The position numbers and the translations under genes were made by a program. The notes beneath the pieces were generated by a model that ran no database searches, was not told the origin of the DNA, and saw nothing but the letters and a program-made list of their open reading frames with translations. Positions 7,989-15,294 of a DNA stretch of 22,844 nt are shown piece by piece. Numbering within the stretch: position 1 is the stretch's first letter; each line of letters opens with the position of its first letter. This DNA is from an uncultured Johnsonella sp. (GTDB lineage: Bacteria; Bacillota; Clostridia; Lachnospirales; Lachnospiraceae), in NCBI GenBank assembly GCA_905373785.1, contig CAJPUK010000019.1, positions 1 through 22,844 on the forward strand. Direction: 5' to 3'.

Positions 7989-8480
7989 TTATACCAAACC
8001 TTCCGCTTTCATACGAATCGCATAAAATTCCTGAAATGTATCCGGTTCTTTTTCTATTGTCTCCTGCATTAAAAGCAACCTTCTTTTACCAAGCCTTCTA
8101 TCTAACAAGGCAAATATTCTTACGATTAAGTTTTCACTATCCAAGCTCATGTCAATACTTTGATTATCAAACTCTGCAAAGGCGGCATAAAAACTTCTTT
8201 GATCAAATACTCCGAGTTTCAAAGCTGTATCATCCATAAAAGCATATTCAACTTTCATGCGTTTTTCGTATTTTTCGTCTTTCGGAAATAAATCCGCCTT
8301 CAGCCAATTATTCCAAAAGCAACCCTTAATGATCTCTTTTCCGTCGTACCTTATAGCAGCCCTTCCCTCATGGTCAGGACTTCTGCTGTAGGATGTTGCA
8401 AAATACTGAATATGCCCCCTAAGACATTCCGCTAGATATTCTGTTTCCAATTTTTTTCTTATACCGCTCCAGCTTGCCAT
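7989..8480 (-). CDS. SF0329-family-like protein
   Basis: A 163-residue soluble protein beginning MASWSGIRKKLE, with the segments YFATSYSRSPDHEGRAAIRY (25-44) and DGKEIIKG (45-52). This opening resembles proteins annotated as SF0329 family, a group of uncharacterised proteins often found in accessory regions. I make the assignment from memory of the pattern and hold it loosely. The C-terminal half is helical and charged (RIFALLDRRLGKRRLLLMQE). The ATG at 8480 has an AAGGGGA ribosome site upstream. It is followed by the 107-residue hypothetical gene on the same strand. Function is unknown. An immunity role is possible from context only. Confidence 0.6.
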   Translation of the reverse strand: MASWSGIRKKLETEYLAECLRGHIQYFATSYSRSPDHEGRAAIRYDGKEIIKGCFWNNWLKADLFPKDEKYEKRMKVEYAFMDDTALKLGVFDQRSFYAAFAEFDNQSIDMSLDSENLIVRIFALLDRRLGKRRLLLMQETIEKEPDTFQEFYAIRMKAEGLV

Positions 8481-8600
8481 TATCTAATCCCCTTATTCTC
8501 CACTTTCTTTTCCTCTTAACTCATTATCATTGCCTTCTTGTATGGTAATGGTTATTACCTATTATTTATATGCCTACTTTTTTATTTTCTTTCCGTTTTT

Positions 8601-8719
8601 TTAATCAATCTTTTCTTCCAAGCTTGACTGTTCAGTTTTTAAGTCAAATGATTTTATAAAGAGCCAATCTCCGGCAATCTCTACTTTAACCTCATCTTTT
8701 ATATAATTCTTTTCAAGTT
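8601..8719 (-). pseudogene. out-of-frame continuation of the lipoprotein gene
   Basis: Immediately after the lipoprotein stop, the minus strand has about 40 open codons in another frame, ending at a TAA (8601-8603). The translation contains KNYIKDEVKVEIAGDWLFI followed by KSFDLKTEQSSLEEKID, with balanced composition and strand-like character similar to the lipoprotein body. No start codon or ribosome site of its own is apparent. A single-base insertion or deletion, or a sequencing error, would join it to the gene upstream. The rest of the gap down to 8481 shows only a 6-bp hairpin (GGTAAT/ATTACC near 8543-8558) and no gene. Confidence 0.5.
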
Positions 8720-9181
8720 TTACCTTTCAAAGCTCCTTACCTGATATTTTTCCATTATACTTTTTATTTTACTTTCTATATCTTTATATTCCGTTATCTC
8801 ATCAGTTACTAAATCCTTACTTTTCAGCGAATAACTTTTATTTCCCCATCTTTCATTACTTTTTCCATAACTAACTCCTTCATAGTAAAGATAGTATAGT
8901 TTACCGTCTCTTAGCTGTAATTTCTGTATATCTTTTGCTTCGACTTCAAAACGAATATCCGAACCGCCAGTTTTCATGCTGTAAATTCCACTTTGCCCTA
9001 TTTCATCTGAAAAGTAGTAGATTCTATCATTGTACACTGCACCAAGAACTCCTATTGTAGAATTATTATTATTTTTGTACTGAATAAGAAATTCGTTAAA
9101 TCTATATTCATCTGTGTATTGTTGATTTGTACAACCTGATAAAAACAGTACTGTGAATACTAAGGTAATTAATCTTTTCAT
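8720..9181 (-). CDS. predicted lipoprotein, probably frameshifted near its end
   Basis: The N-terminus is a clean lipoprotein signal: MKR, a hydrophobic stretch, then the lipobox LSGC at 14-17 with C17 as the lipidated residue. The mature part has short beta-strand units such as DRIYYFSDEIGQSGIYSMKTG and DGKLYYLYY, resembling the repeated strands of beta-propeller-like lipoproteins (DUF5050 type, loosely). The frame stops after 153 residues at 8720. A different frame continues without a stop to 8601 and still reads like protein (AGDWLFIKSFDLKTE), suggesting a one-base indel near 8715-8725 and an original product of about 190 residues. It is exported to the membrane surface. Its role is unknown. 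Confidence 0.7.
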   Translation of the reverse strand: MKRLITLVFTVLFLSGCTNQQYTDEYRFNEFLIQYKNNNNSTIGVLGAVYNDRIYYFSDEIGQSGIYSMKTGGSDIRFEVEAKDIQKLQLRDGKLYYLYYEGVSYGKSNERWGNKSYSLKSKDLVTDEITEYKDIESKIKSIMEKYQVRSFER

Positions 9182-9259
9182 ATGGATTTATCCTGTTATT
9201 TATCTGTCCAAAACACTTTCGCATCTTATGAACTCAAAATATTACTGCATATATTATAC

Positions 9260-9288
9260 ATTATAACACCTAAATTTGGCACAATAAA
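9260..9288 (-). promoter_or_regulatory. possible promoter for the lipoprotein gene
   Basis: A perfect minus-strand TATAAT (9260-9265) lies 17 bp from a weak -35 TTTATT (9283-9288), about 75 bp before the lipoprotein start. A second TATAAT sits at 9253-9258. The region is very A+T-rich, so chance matches are likely and the call is tentative. Confidence 0.35.
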
Positions 9289-9360
9289 TAATATTTGATT
9301 GTTTCATTATAATAAAAAATTGTTTTTAGATTCATATATTATTATATTTATATCTTTTTA

Positions 9361-9389
9361 TTGATAATATTTTGTAAATATACTACAAT
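9361..9389 (+). promoter_or_regulatory. possible promoter for the plus-strand accessory genes
   Basis: TTGATA (9361-9366) is followed after 17 bp by TACAAT (9384-9389), each 5 of 6 to consensus. Transcription would start near 9396 and run about 120 nt before the first DUF1310-like gene. It faces away from the lipoprotein promoter, so this 334-bp stretch appears to be a divergent promoter region with no other content seen. Confidence 0.45.
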
Positions 9390-9515
9390 TTCAATATGGT
9401 GTTTTAATAATTATATTATATGATGTATGTAATCGACATAACAGGATATATATGTAACACACTATCCTTTTGTATTAAAGTTTTGCTAAGACCAAAAAGC
9501 TACCAAGGAGTCATT

Positions 9516-9890
9516 ATGAAGAAAAGATATATTTTTTTAATTATAATAACATTGTTAATAGGTTTGCCCTTACTTCGTTTTTGGGGGATGAAACAGGAAA
9601 TGCAATATACCGCAAGAAGTTACAGAGCTAAAGAACTGGTGGAAGAAGTTATAAAAGAACAAGATTCAAAAGCCTTTACTGATGAGGGTATAATTAAAAG
9701 CTATGAAATTGATTATGATACAGTAAAACATAACTCTATGGGAGGATTTTCAATATTAGCATATGTAAACAATGATAAGGAGTTGTACTTTCGCTTCTTA
9801 TTTGATAAACACCATGGGCTTGGTATAGGTACATATTCCATGTCAAGCAAACTTGACGATATATTAAGAGAAGCATACTCTACCGAATGA
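9516..9890 (+). CDS. DUF1310-like membrane-anchored protein, copy 1
   Basis: A 124-residue protein with one N-terminal membrane helix (MKKRYIFLIIITLLIGLPLL) and a small external domain. The core SKAFTDEGIIKSYEIDYD followed by NSMGGFSILAYVNNDKEL matches my recollection of DUF1310, a family of small Gram-positive proteins frequently found in tandem arrays. I chose the ATG at 9516 because AAGGAG sits five bases upstream. A longer frame from 9420 lacks a ribosome site. A paralogue with the same core follows at 10150. No biochemical role is established that I know of. The tandem copies and the TipC-like neighbour make an extracytoplasmic immunity function a reasonable guess. Confidence 0.75.
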   Translation: MKKRYIFLIIITLLIGLPLLRFWGMKQEMQYTARSYRAKELVEEVIKEQDSKAFTDEGIIKSYEIDYDTVKHNSMGGFSILAYVNNDKELYFRFLFDKHHGLGIGTYSMSSKLDDILREAYSTE

Positions 9891-10021
9891 TACGGCTACC
9901 GCTTAATTTACAAAATCCAAATAATTTCACCTTATAATGTTACAGCTTATTATAAAAAATACTGACAGCTATACTGTAGCATTATAAAGCACTGCTTAGT
10001 AATTTCGGACTTAACGGTTAG

Positions 10022-10117
10022 GACTTAGACAGCAAAGAGTTTGTAAAATCAAACTACAGGTTTACAATAAAAAGGATTGTAAGAAGTCCACAATACCTCT
10101 ATGTTGTAAACATATAG
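10022..10117 (+). pseudogene. possible gene fragment between the DUF1310-like copies
   Basis: Thirty-one open codons follow an in-frame TAG (10019-10021) and end at a TAG (10115-10117). They read DLDSKEFVKSNYRFTIKRIV and then RSPQYLYVVNI. There is no start codon or ribosome site, and the composition looks more like protein than the surrounding A+T-rich sequence. It may be the remnant of another small gene. I cannot name the family, and a chance open frame is possible. Confidence 0.25.
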
Positions 10118-10149
10118 GTACAATAATATAGCTGCAAGGAGCAAATAAA

Positions 10150-10548
10150 ATGACAAAAAAGCAGATAATTGTAATGATGCTGATAATAATATTTTTACTG
10201 ATAGGCGTTTCTATGTTAAATGGTGTAGCTAAAAAAAATGAAACGAAGCAAACTATGACATATATTGTATACAGTGATGAAACAAAGGAATTAATAGAGA
10301 ATTTAATAAAAAAGCACGATCCTAAGGCTTTCACTGATGAAGGTAATATAAAAAGCTATGAAATTGATCCTGAAACCATATCCGCAAACCCCATGGGTGG
10401 AATAATGTTTGTTATATATATAAACAATGATAAACACTCAGATATAGGAATTACATTAGGCAGTAATAATAATGGAGATTTAGTTATAAAATCTTATGAT
10501 TTATCTCCAAAACTCTTTGATATTTGGGGAATCAATCAAGATGATTAG
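10150..10548 (+). CDS. DUF1310-like membrane-anchored protein, copy 2
   Basis: A 132-residue paralogue of the gene at 9516. It starts with a membrane helix (IIVMMLIIIFLLIGVSML) and has the same core: DPKAFTDEGNIKSYEIDPE, then NPMGGIMFVIYINNDKH. Core identity with copy 1 is high and the DNA is alignable there, while the first 50 residues and the tails differ, so the pair diverged long enough ago to specialise. The ATG at 10150 has AAGGAG eight bases upstream. The external domain would face the cell surface. The TAG stop is followed in the same frame by 53 more open codons that I assign to a decayed neighbour rather than to this gene, because copy 1 ends at the equivalent point. Confidence 0.75.
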   Translation: MTKKQIIVMMLIIIFLLIGVSMLNGVAKKNETKQTMTYIVYSDETKELIENLIKKHDPKAFTDEGNIKSYEIDPETISANPMGGIMFVIYINNDKHSDIGITLGSNNNGDLVIKSYDLSPKLFDIWGINQDD

Positions 10549-11029
10549 AAAACTTTTATACCCATATTGATTTTTCAAATTATAAAACAACAGTATACAC
10601 TTGATAATATTGATTATACAGATGTTGAAGCTATAACAATTATCGATAAAAATACTTTAAATAAAATTTGCCAAAATAATATGACTTTAATATTGAAACA
10701 GCTCATATAATAGTAAAAGTAAAAAAATGAATTGATACTAAACTTCCCGGTTTATCGAAAAATAGGAAAAGCTACCTGTTTAACTTACTTATTTCAAAAG
10801 TAGTATATAATGACATTAAAAGGAATCATACTTCAGGAGAGTTTACAATTATATGCCATGAAATTCATTAAAAATAATGGGGTAGAATATATTAAAAGTA
10901 TATAACTATAATAAACCGGAATCTATGGATGAACTCAAAAACTTAAATCCTGTAGGTTATAATTTTATTAAAAATTTAGAAAATCACAACAATGATTTAA
11001 CTGATTATATATCCGAGGAGAACCCTTAA
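10549..11029 (+). pseudogene. decayed gene directly upstream of the TipC-like gene
   Basis: This 480-bp stretch has protein-like reading in pieces, in changing frames. Piece 1 is 10549-10710, about 53 codons including YTLDNIDYTDVEAITIIDKN. Piece 2 is 10731-10871, including LPGLSKNRKSYLFNLLISKV. Piece 3 is 10886-11029, including MDELKNLNPVGYNFIKNLEN. The last piece ends in TAA immediately followed by the ATG of the next gene (TAAATG), and the ribosome site of that gene lies inside it, as in a coupled gene pair. No intact frame connects the pieces. I do not recognise the family. In polymorphic-toxin loci the toxin 3' end sits just before its immunity gene, so this could be a ruined cognate toxin or another immunity gene, which is inference only. 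Confidence 0.5.
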
Positions 11030-11662
11030 ATGAAAAAACAACTCATTATAGCAACCTTATTAGCCCTACTTTTTTTAGGTGTATCCTTAATTGTTAAGTA
11101 TAACAGCAAACCAAAATACCAAAATATATTTGATGAAATATATTTTGGTGAGGAAAGTATATTTCATATTCCCTATGGATATTCTTCATTTAGCAAAATC
11201 CCCGGTATCCATGATATACCGGCTCGAAAAGACTATGAATTTGATGATTCAATTATTGAGCGTTATACCGACAATACAACAATAGATAGCTTATCTTGGT
11301 CAACTTGGTTTTTTTTCAATTTTCCGGAAGCTATATTTTCAATATCCTTTACAAGTTTTCTACAAGAAGATACAAATATTTATATCGTTTATGACTATTT
11401 TGAAAAAAAGCATTTGTTAGTTGAAAAAATTTATGTAAGCCGAAGTATCAGTAAGTATGACAGAAAGCACAGTAAAAAGGTTGACACAATAAAAAAGTAT
11501 TTGGATGAAGCCGGTGTTCCTGTAGAATCAATCAGGAAAGCTGCCGATCAACTGCTTTATGACAAAGTTATAGAAGACTGGATAACTTACACTAATTCAG
11601 CATTCAGCAAAGAAAATATAGGTAAGGTTACTATAGAAAGAAGCCCGTTTTTTAAAGACTAA
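11030..11662 (+). CDS. TipC-like immunity protein
   Basis: A 210-residue protein with an N-terminal membrane helix (IIATLLALLFLGVSLIV) and an external domain. The stretch PYGYSSFSKIPGIHDIPARK (49-68), then ERYTDN and SLSWSTWFFFNFPEAIFSIS, resembles proteins annotated as TipC family, the immunity proteins of Streptococcus intermedius that neutralise the type VII-secreted LXG toxin TelC outside the cytoplasm. The identification is from memory of the sequence pattern. Membrane anchoring with an outward domain fits that role. The ATG abuts the stop of a decayed gene and has GAGGAG about nine bases upstream. No LXG toxin or type VII secretion gene is in the window, so it would be an orphan here. 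Confidence 0.55.
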   Translation: MKKQLIIATLLALLFLGVSLIVKYNSKPKYQNIFDEIYFGEESIFHIPYGYSSFSKIPGIHDIPARKDYEFDDSIIERYTDNTTIDSLSWSTWFFFNFPEAIFSISFTSFLQEDTNIYIVYDYFEKKHLLVEKIYVSRSISKYDRKHSKKVDTIKKYLDEAGVPVESIRKAADQLLYDKVIEDWITYTNSAFSKENIGKVTIERSPFFKD

Positions 11663-11674
11663 TACGTTTATAAG

Positions 11675-11704
11675 CAGTAAGGTTTGTACTGTATTATTGT
11701 TTTA
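11675..11704 (+). terminator. weak possible terminator after the TipC-like gene
   Basis: CAGTA (11675-11679) and TACTG (11687-11691) can form a 5-bp stem with a 7-nt loop, followed by the T-rich TATTATTGTTTTA. The stem is short and A+T-rich, so this is tentative. Confidence 0.25.
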
Positions 11705-11889
11705 GATAAAGTCATTTCAAGAGTACATTACATTTAAGATTTGAAATTATTAGACTTAAATTCATTTACTTTAGGCAACAGGTAATTTAACATACTTATG
11801 CAATAAATTGCAGGACACAGTTTCAACAAATAATTACATACTTTTAAAGAGCATAAAATCTCCTTACAGTTCAATCTTTAAGCATTAGC

Positions 11890-12009
11890 ACTTTGGATAA
11901 AGCGAGGTACAAATTTCACAGACGAGAACTGTTTAAGTGCAGTCCGCAAACTTTTGTATAAAGTTAAGTTTTTAAGTCCGTGTAAATTTGTCGATACTTT
12001 ATCCGAAGT
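11890..12009. repeat. long imperfect inverted repeat in the convergent junction
   Basis: Arms 11890-11923 and 11976-12009 are largely complementary. GGATAAAG (11895-11902) pairs perfectly with CTTTATCC (11997-12004). ACAAATTT (11909-11916) pairs with AAATTTGT (11984-11991). CACAGAC (11917-11923) pairs with GTCCGTG (11976-11982) with one mismatch, and ACTT pairs with AAGT at the base. The loop is about 52 nt. It lies between the 3' ends of the TipC-like gene (plus) and cobA-hemD (minus), where it could act as a bidirectional transcript end or be a small non-autonomous element. There is no classic T-run. The rest of the 390-bp gap shows no gene. Confidence 0.65.
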
Positions 12010-12052
12010 CCTGCGAGCAAGACTAAACTACAAGGAGATTTTTTATAATATC

Positions 12053-13558
12053 TTATTGAAGCAGCGCCCTCACTATGCCGTCCACACTATACTCCCTTGC
12101 CGACATAAGCGGCTCTACCCCCAGCCTTTTGCAAGTGCCGGTTGTAACAGGTCCTATGGACAATACTCTACCTTCAAGTAAAGCCTTGTCTTCCACCATT
12201 TCACATAGGGTATGTGCGGTTATACTGGATGCCACAACTACATAGTCATAATTTTTTATCAATCTCTTAATATCAAAGGTTCTTCTGTAATCCCTAAAGG
12301 TTTCATATAGGGACACATCCGTATACTCGACCTTATTTGCCTCAAGCTCTTCTACAAGCTCTGCAGAAGCCTCCCTTGCCCTAAGCAAGAGTAACTTCTC
12401 ACCCTTAAGTTGTTTGCACAACTCGACCGCAAGATCCTTATTGGAAAAACTGCTCGGCACAAAGTCGGCTATATAGCCGTAATTTCTAAGAGTCTGCGCA
12501 CTGCCTTTTCCGATTGCCGCAAACTTTATATTGGAAAGTTTCCTCAAATCAACATTATGCAGTTCTTTTAACTTCTCAAAAAATACTCTGATTCCGTTGG
12601 CACTGCTAAATACCAGATAATCATGACTTTCTATGTATTTTTCTATATTGTTATAGAAATCACTTTCTATAGGCACGCTTTCTATGATACTGATCTCATC
12701 AATATCACAGCCTTCATCTGCCAAGGCAGCCTTTATTTTATGGCATATATATCTGGTTCCGGTCAGCAGTATCTTTTTTCTGAAAAGCTTTTTATCACTG
12801 TATATTTCAAGGAAGTTATCCAGCTCGTTTGATAAGCTTACCACTTCACCCACTACTATAATAGCAGGCGGCAAAAGCCTAGCTTCCTTTACTTTTTCTT
12901 CTATATCCGCAAGTGTTCCCACACATTTTCTTCTGTTATATCTGCTTCCGTCTGAAAGTACAGCCACAGGAGTATCGGATGCTTTACCATGCAAGGTCAA
13001 TCCCTGTACTATGTGGTGCAGCTTGGCAAGCCCCATCATAAATACAAGAGTTCCCTCAAGCTTTGATATGTTTTCAAAGTCTATACCGGCTTCGTCTTCT
13101 CTATGGGCTGTAATTATATGACAGGAAGATACGAACCTTCTGTCGGTAACCGGTATCCCCGCATAGGCGGGAACGGCAATTGACGAAGTTACTCCCGATA
13201 CTATTTCGTAACTTATTCCCGCTTCTTTAAGAGCCAAAGCCTCTTCAGAGCCTCTTCCGAAAAGATAAGGGTCTCCGCCCTTTAATCTGACAACATACTT
13301 GCCCTCTCTTGCCTTATCCATTAAAAGCTCTATAATACTTCCCTGACTTAAGTAATGGTTCGCCGCCTCTTTACCTACATATATAAGCTCGGTATTAAGA
13401 CTTGCATAGTTAAGCAAGGAGATATCTATAAGATTATCATATACTATTACATCCGCCTCCTGTATACATTTCATGGCTTTTTTCGTAACAAGCTCCATAT
13501 TTCCGGGACCTGCTCCGACTATTGATACCGAAGGTCTACATATATTATTTGCCTGCAT
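12053..13558 (-). CDS. cobA-hemD: uroporphyrinogen III C-methyltransferase / uroporphyrinogen III synthase fusion
   Basis: This bifunctional enzyme cyclises hydroxymethylbilane to uroporphyrinogen III and methylates it twice with SAM to precorrin-2, the branch toward siroheme and cobalamin. Of 501 residues, about 1-250 are the methyltransferase, with the SAM-binding VGAGPGN near 14-20, VRLKGGDPYLFGRG, and GIPVTDRR. About 260-501 are the synthase, with VFSSANGI and the weakly conserved two-lobe pattern of HemD. The fusion is a common Firmicute arrangement and no catalytic segment appears missing. It overlaps hemC by 14 bp and is the last gene of the tetrapyrrole set. Downstream is a convergent junction with an inverted repeat rather than a plain terminator. 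Confidence 0.96.
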   Translation of the reverse strand: MQANNICRPSVSIVGAGPGNMELVTKKAMKCIQEADVIVYDNLIDISLLNYASLNTELIYVGKEAANHYLSQGSIIELLMDKAREGKYVVRLKGGDPYLFGRGSEEALALKEAGISYEIVSGVTSSIAVPAYAGIPVTDRRFVSSCHIITAHREDEAGIDFENISKLEGTLVFMMGLAKLHHIVQGLTLHGKASDTPVAVLSDGSRYNRRKCVGTLADIEEKVKEARLLPPAIIVVGEVVSLSNELDNFLEIYSDKKLFRKKILLTGTRYICHKIKAALADEGCDIDEISIIESVPIESDFYNNIEKYIESHDYLVFSSANGIRVFFEKLKELHNVDLRKLSNIKFAAIGKGSAQTLRNYGYIADFVPSSFSNKDLAVELCKQLKGEKLLLLRAREASAELVEELEANKVEYTDVSLYETFRDYRRTFDIKRLIKNYDYVVVASSITAHTLCEMVEDKALLEGRVLSIGPVTTGTCKRLGVEPLMSAREYSVDGIVRALLQ

Positions 13559-14462
13559 TCAACAATTCCTCTGCCATATCAGCAGCCTCTGCCACCGCCT
13601 TATCTTTTCTTACTTTCCTGTCAAGATATCTGCGCTTACCTGTAGCATACATAGCATATATATGCACAAACTCCTCATCTATGACATCTGTATAAATCCC
13701 ATAAGGTGCATTGCAATCTGCATCTATGCTTTCTAAAAATTTACGTTCAATATAAAACGCCAAATTACTGTCCTTATCACTTATAGCCGCTATCAAGTCC
13801 TTAAACTCGCCCTCTCTGGTCTCAAGTGCAAGTATCCCCTGTGCCGCTGCCGGAAGAAATACCCTAGGATCCATTCGCTTCATATGAAAACCGTCATAAA
13901 GATCCGTACCGAACTTATCCGCAAGTCTGTTTATGCCTGCACTTGCAAGTATTATGGCGTTATAATCTCCCCTTACAAGCTTGGTCAGCCTTGTAAGTAC
14001 ATTGCCCCTTATATCCTTAATATCAAAGCCCGGATTAAGTCCGCTTATTTGTATCTTTCTTCTAAGCGAGGATGTTCCAAGACAAAGCCCCGATACATCC
14101 GAACTTAAGTCAATGTCATCATCGGATACAAGCATATCCGAAGGGTCTTCTCTTTTAAGTACCGGACTTATTTCAAGCCCTTTTCTTACTTCCATGGGCA
14201 TGTCTTTTCCCGAATGTACCGCCATATCCACCTTACCTGAGAGTATGGAGTCCTCAAGCTCCGCTGTAAAAAGCCCCTTGCCTCCTATAGCGCTTAAGGG
14301 TCTGTCCTGCATTTGATCGCCTATAGTTGACATCATCACTATTTCAAATTCTATATCACCGTCATAATACTTTGATATAGCCTTTGCCACGAGTTCGGTC
14401 TGGCATACCGCAAGCTTACTTTTTCTGGTTCCTATGCGTATTTTCTTAGGCTTATGCAACAT
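13545..14462 (-). CDS. hemC: hydroxymethylbilane synthase (porphobilinogen deaminase)
   Basis: HemC polymerises four porphobilinogens into hydroxymethylbilane on a covalently bound dipyrromethane cofactor. It is 305 residues, the normal length. Seen are the start IRIGTRKSKLA, AVHSGKDMP with catalytic D87, the LGTSSLRRK segment, RGNVLTRL, and the cofactor-attachment cysteine C250 in DADCNAPYG. The family usually has GGC at that site, so the preceding residues are slightly unusual, but the cysteine is present. The ATG overlaps the cbiK stop by 11 bp, and the product feeds the HemD half of the next gene, which overlaps it by 14 bp. Confidence 0.96.
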   Translation of the reverse strand: MLHKPKKIRIGTRKSKLAVCQTELVAKAISKYYDGDIEFEIVMMSTIGDQMQDRPLSAIGGKGLFTAELEDSILSGKVDMAVHSGKDMPMEVRKGLEISPVLKREDPSDMLVSDDDIDLSSDVSGLCLGTSSLRRKIQISGLNPGFDIKDIRGNVLTRLTKLVRGDYNAIILASAGINRLADKFGTDLYDGFHMKRMDPRVFLPAAAQGILALETREGEFKDLIAAISDKDSNLAFYIERKFLESIDADCNAPYGIYTDVIDEEFVHIYAMYATGKRRYLDRKVRKDKAVAEAADMAEELLNAGK

Positions 14463-15291
14463 CTTTTTTCATATCTCCAATTACCTCAAGTATATGTCTT
14501 ATATATATATTTCTGATGCCTTCGTACTCGCCCATACCTTTAAGTACTACAGCAACCTGATAACCTTCATTCTTAAGAAGAGTATTCCAAGCCTCTTCAT
14601 CATCACCTGCCATATCGTTTTTGGCATGATCTCCCGCTACAAGCATTAATGGAGTAAGAACTATCTTCTTATAATTGTGTTTTTTAAGTTCTTTAAGTAC
14701 TGTATCGAAGTCAGGATAAGCCTCAACTGTTCCTACGAATACATTATCAAGTCCTCTTTCCTTAAACCTGTAATCAAGTGCCGCATATACGGAATTAACA
14801 TGATGATCGCTTCCATGCCCCATAAATACTACTGCGGTGTCATCCTTGGAATATACAAAGCCCTCTTCAAATTCAAGATTCCACTCGCCGTTGTCAATAA
14901 TATTTGCATAGGCTTTTACAACTTCATTGTAATCATCATCAAGTGTAAGCAGGGGAGAAGCACAGACGATTCTTTCAAATTTATCCTTATAAGCTTCAAT
15001 ATCAGCCTTCATCATATCGTACTCTATACCGTTTACTATATGGGTGGGCTGAACATACACTTCTTTAATGCCGTCGTCAAGCATTCTTTGCATAGCGGTT
15101 TTAACATCATCTATAAGAATGTTGTCTCTTTTTTTAAGTACTGCCATAATAATCTTGCTTGTCCATGCCCTATAGAGTTTGATACCGCCTGCAGCTTCCT
15201 GTAACTCTTTTTCCAAAAGATCTATGTTCTTTATCCTTGTATCTTCATGTGTGGTTCCAAAGCTTACTACTAACAGTGCCTTATTTTCCAT
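14452..15291 (-). CDS. cbiK: sirohydrochlorin cobaltochelatase-type chelatase (CbiK)
   Basis: CbiK inserts a divalent metal into sirohydrochlorin: cobalt for anaerobic cobalamin synthesis, and in some bacteria iron for siroheme. The 279-residue protein has the class II chelatase fold signature, starting LVVSFGTTHEDTR. The metal-binding histidines are H159 in MGHGSDHH and H222 in VAGDHAKNDMAGD, with an acidic residue E190 between, matching the His/Glu/His set of Salmonella CbiK. No signal peptide is present, unlike periplasmic CbiK forms. It sits between hemB (3 bp away) and hemC (11-bp overlap). With no other cobalamin gene nearby, siroheme formation is at least as likely as cobalamin synthesis here. 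Confidence 0.93.
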   Translation of the reverse strand: MENKALLVVSFGTTHEDTRIKNIDLLEKELQEAAGGIKLYRAWTSKIIMAVLKKRDNILIDDVKTAMQRMLDDGIKEVYVQPTHIVNGIEYDMMKADIEAYKDKFERIVCASPLLTLDDDYNEVVKAYANIIDNGEWNLEFEEGFVYSKDDTAVVFMGHGSDHHVNSVYAALDYRFKERGLDNVFVGTVEAYPDFDTVLKELKKHNYKKIVLTPLMLVAGDHAKNDMAGDDEEAWNTLLKNEGYQVAVVLKGMGEYEGIRNIYIRHILEVIGDMKKDVA

Positions 15292-15294
15292 ATC

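Noticed and set aside
9420..9515. N-terminal extension of the first DUF1310-like gene from an ATG at 9420
   Set aside because: No ribosome site at 9420. The ATG at 9516 has AAGGAG at correct spacing and begins a membrane helix as in the paralogue.
11954..12181. 75-codon plus-strand frame across the convergent junction
   Set aside because: It lies on the inverted repeat and antisense to the end of cobA-hemD, and has no family resemblance.
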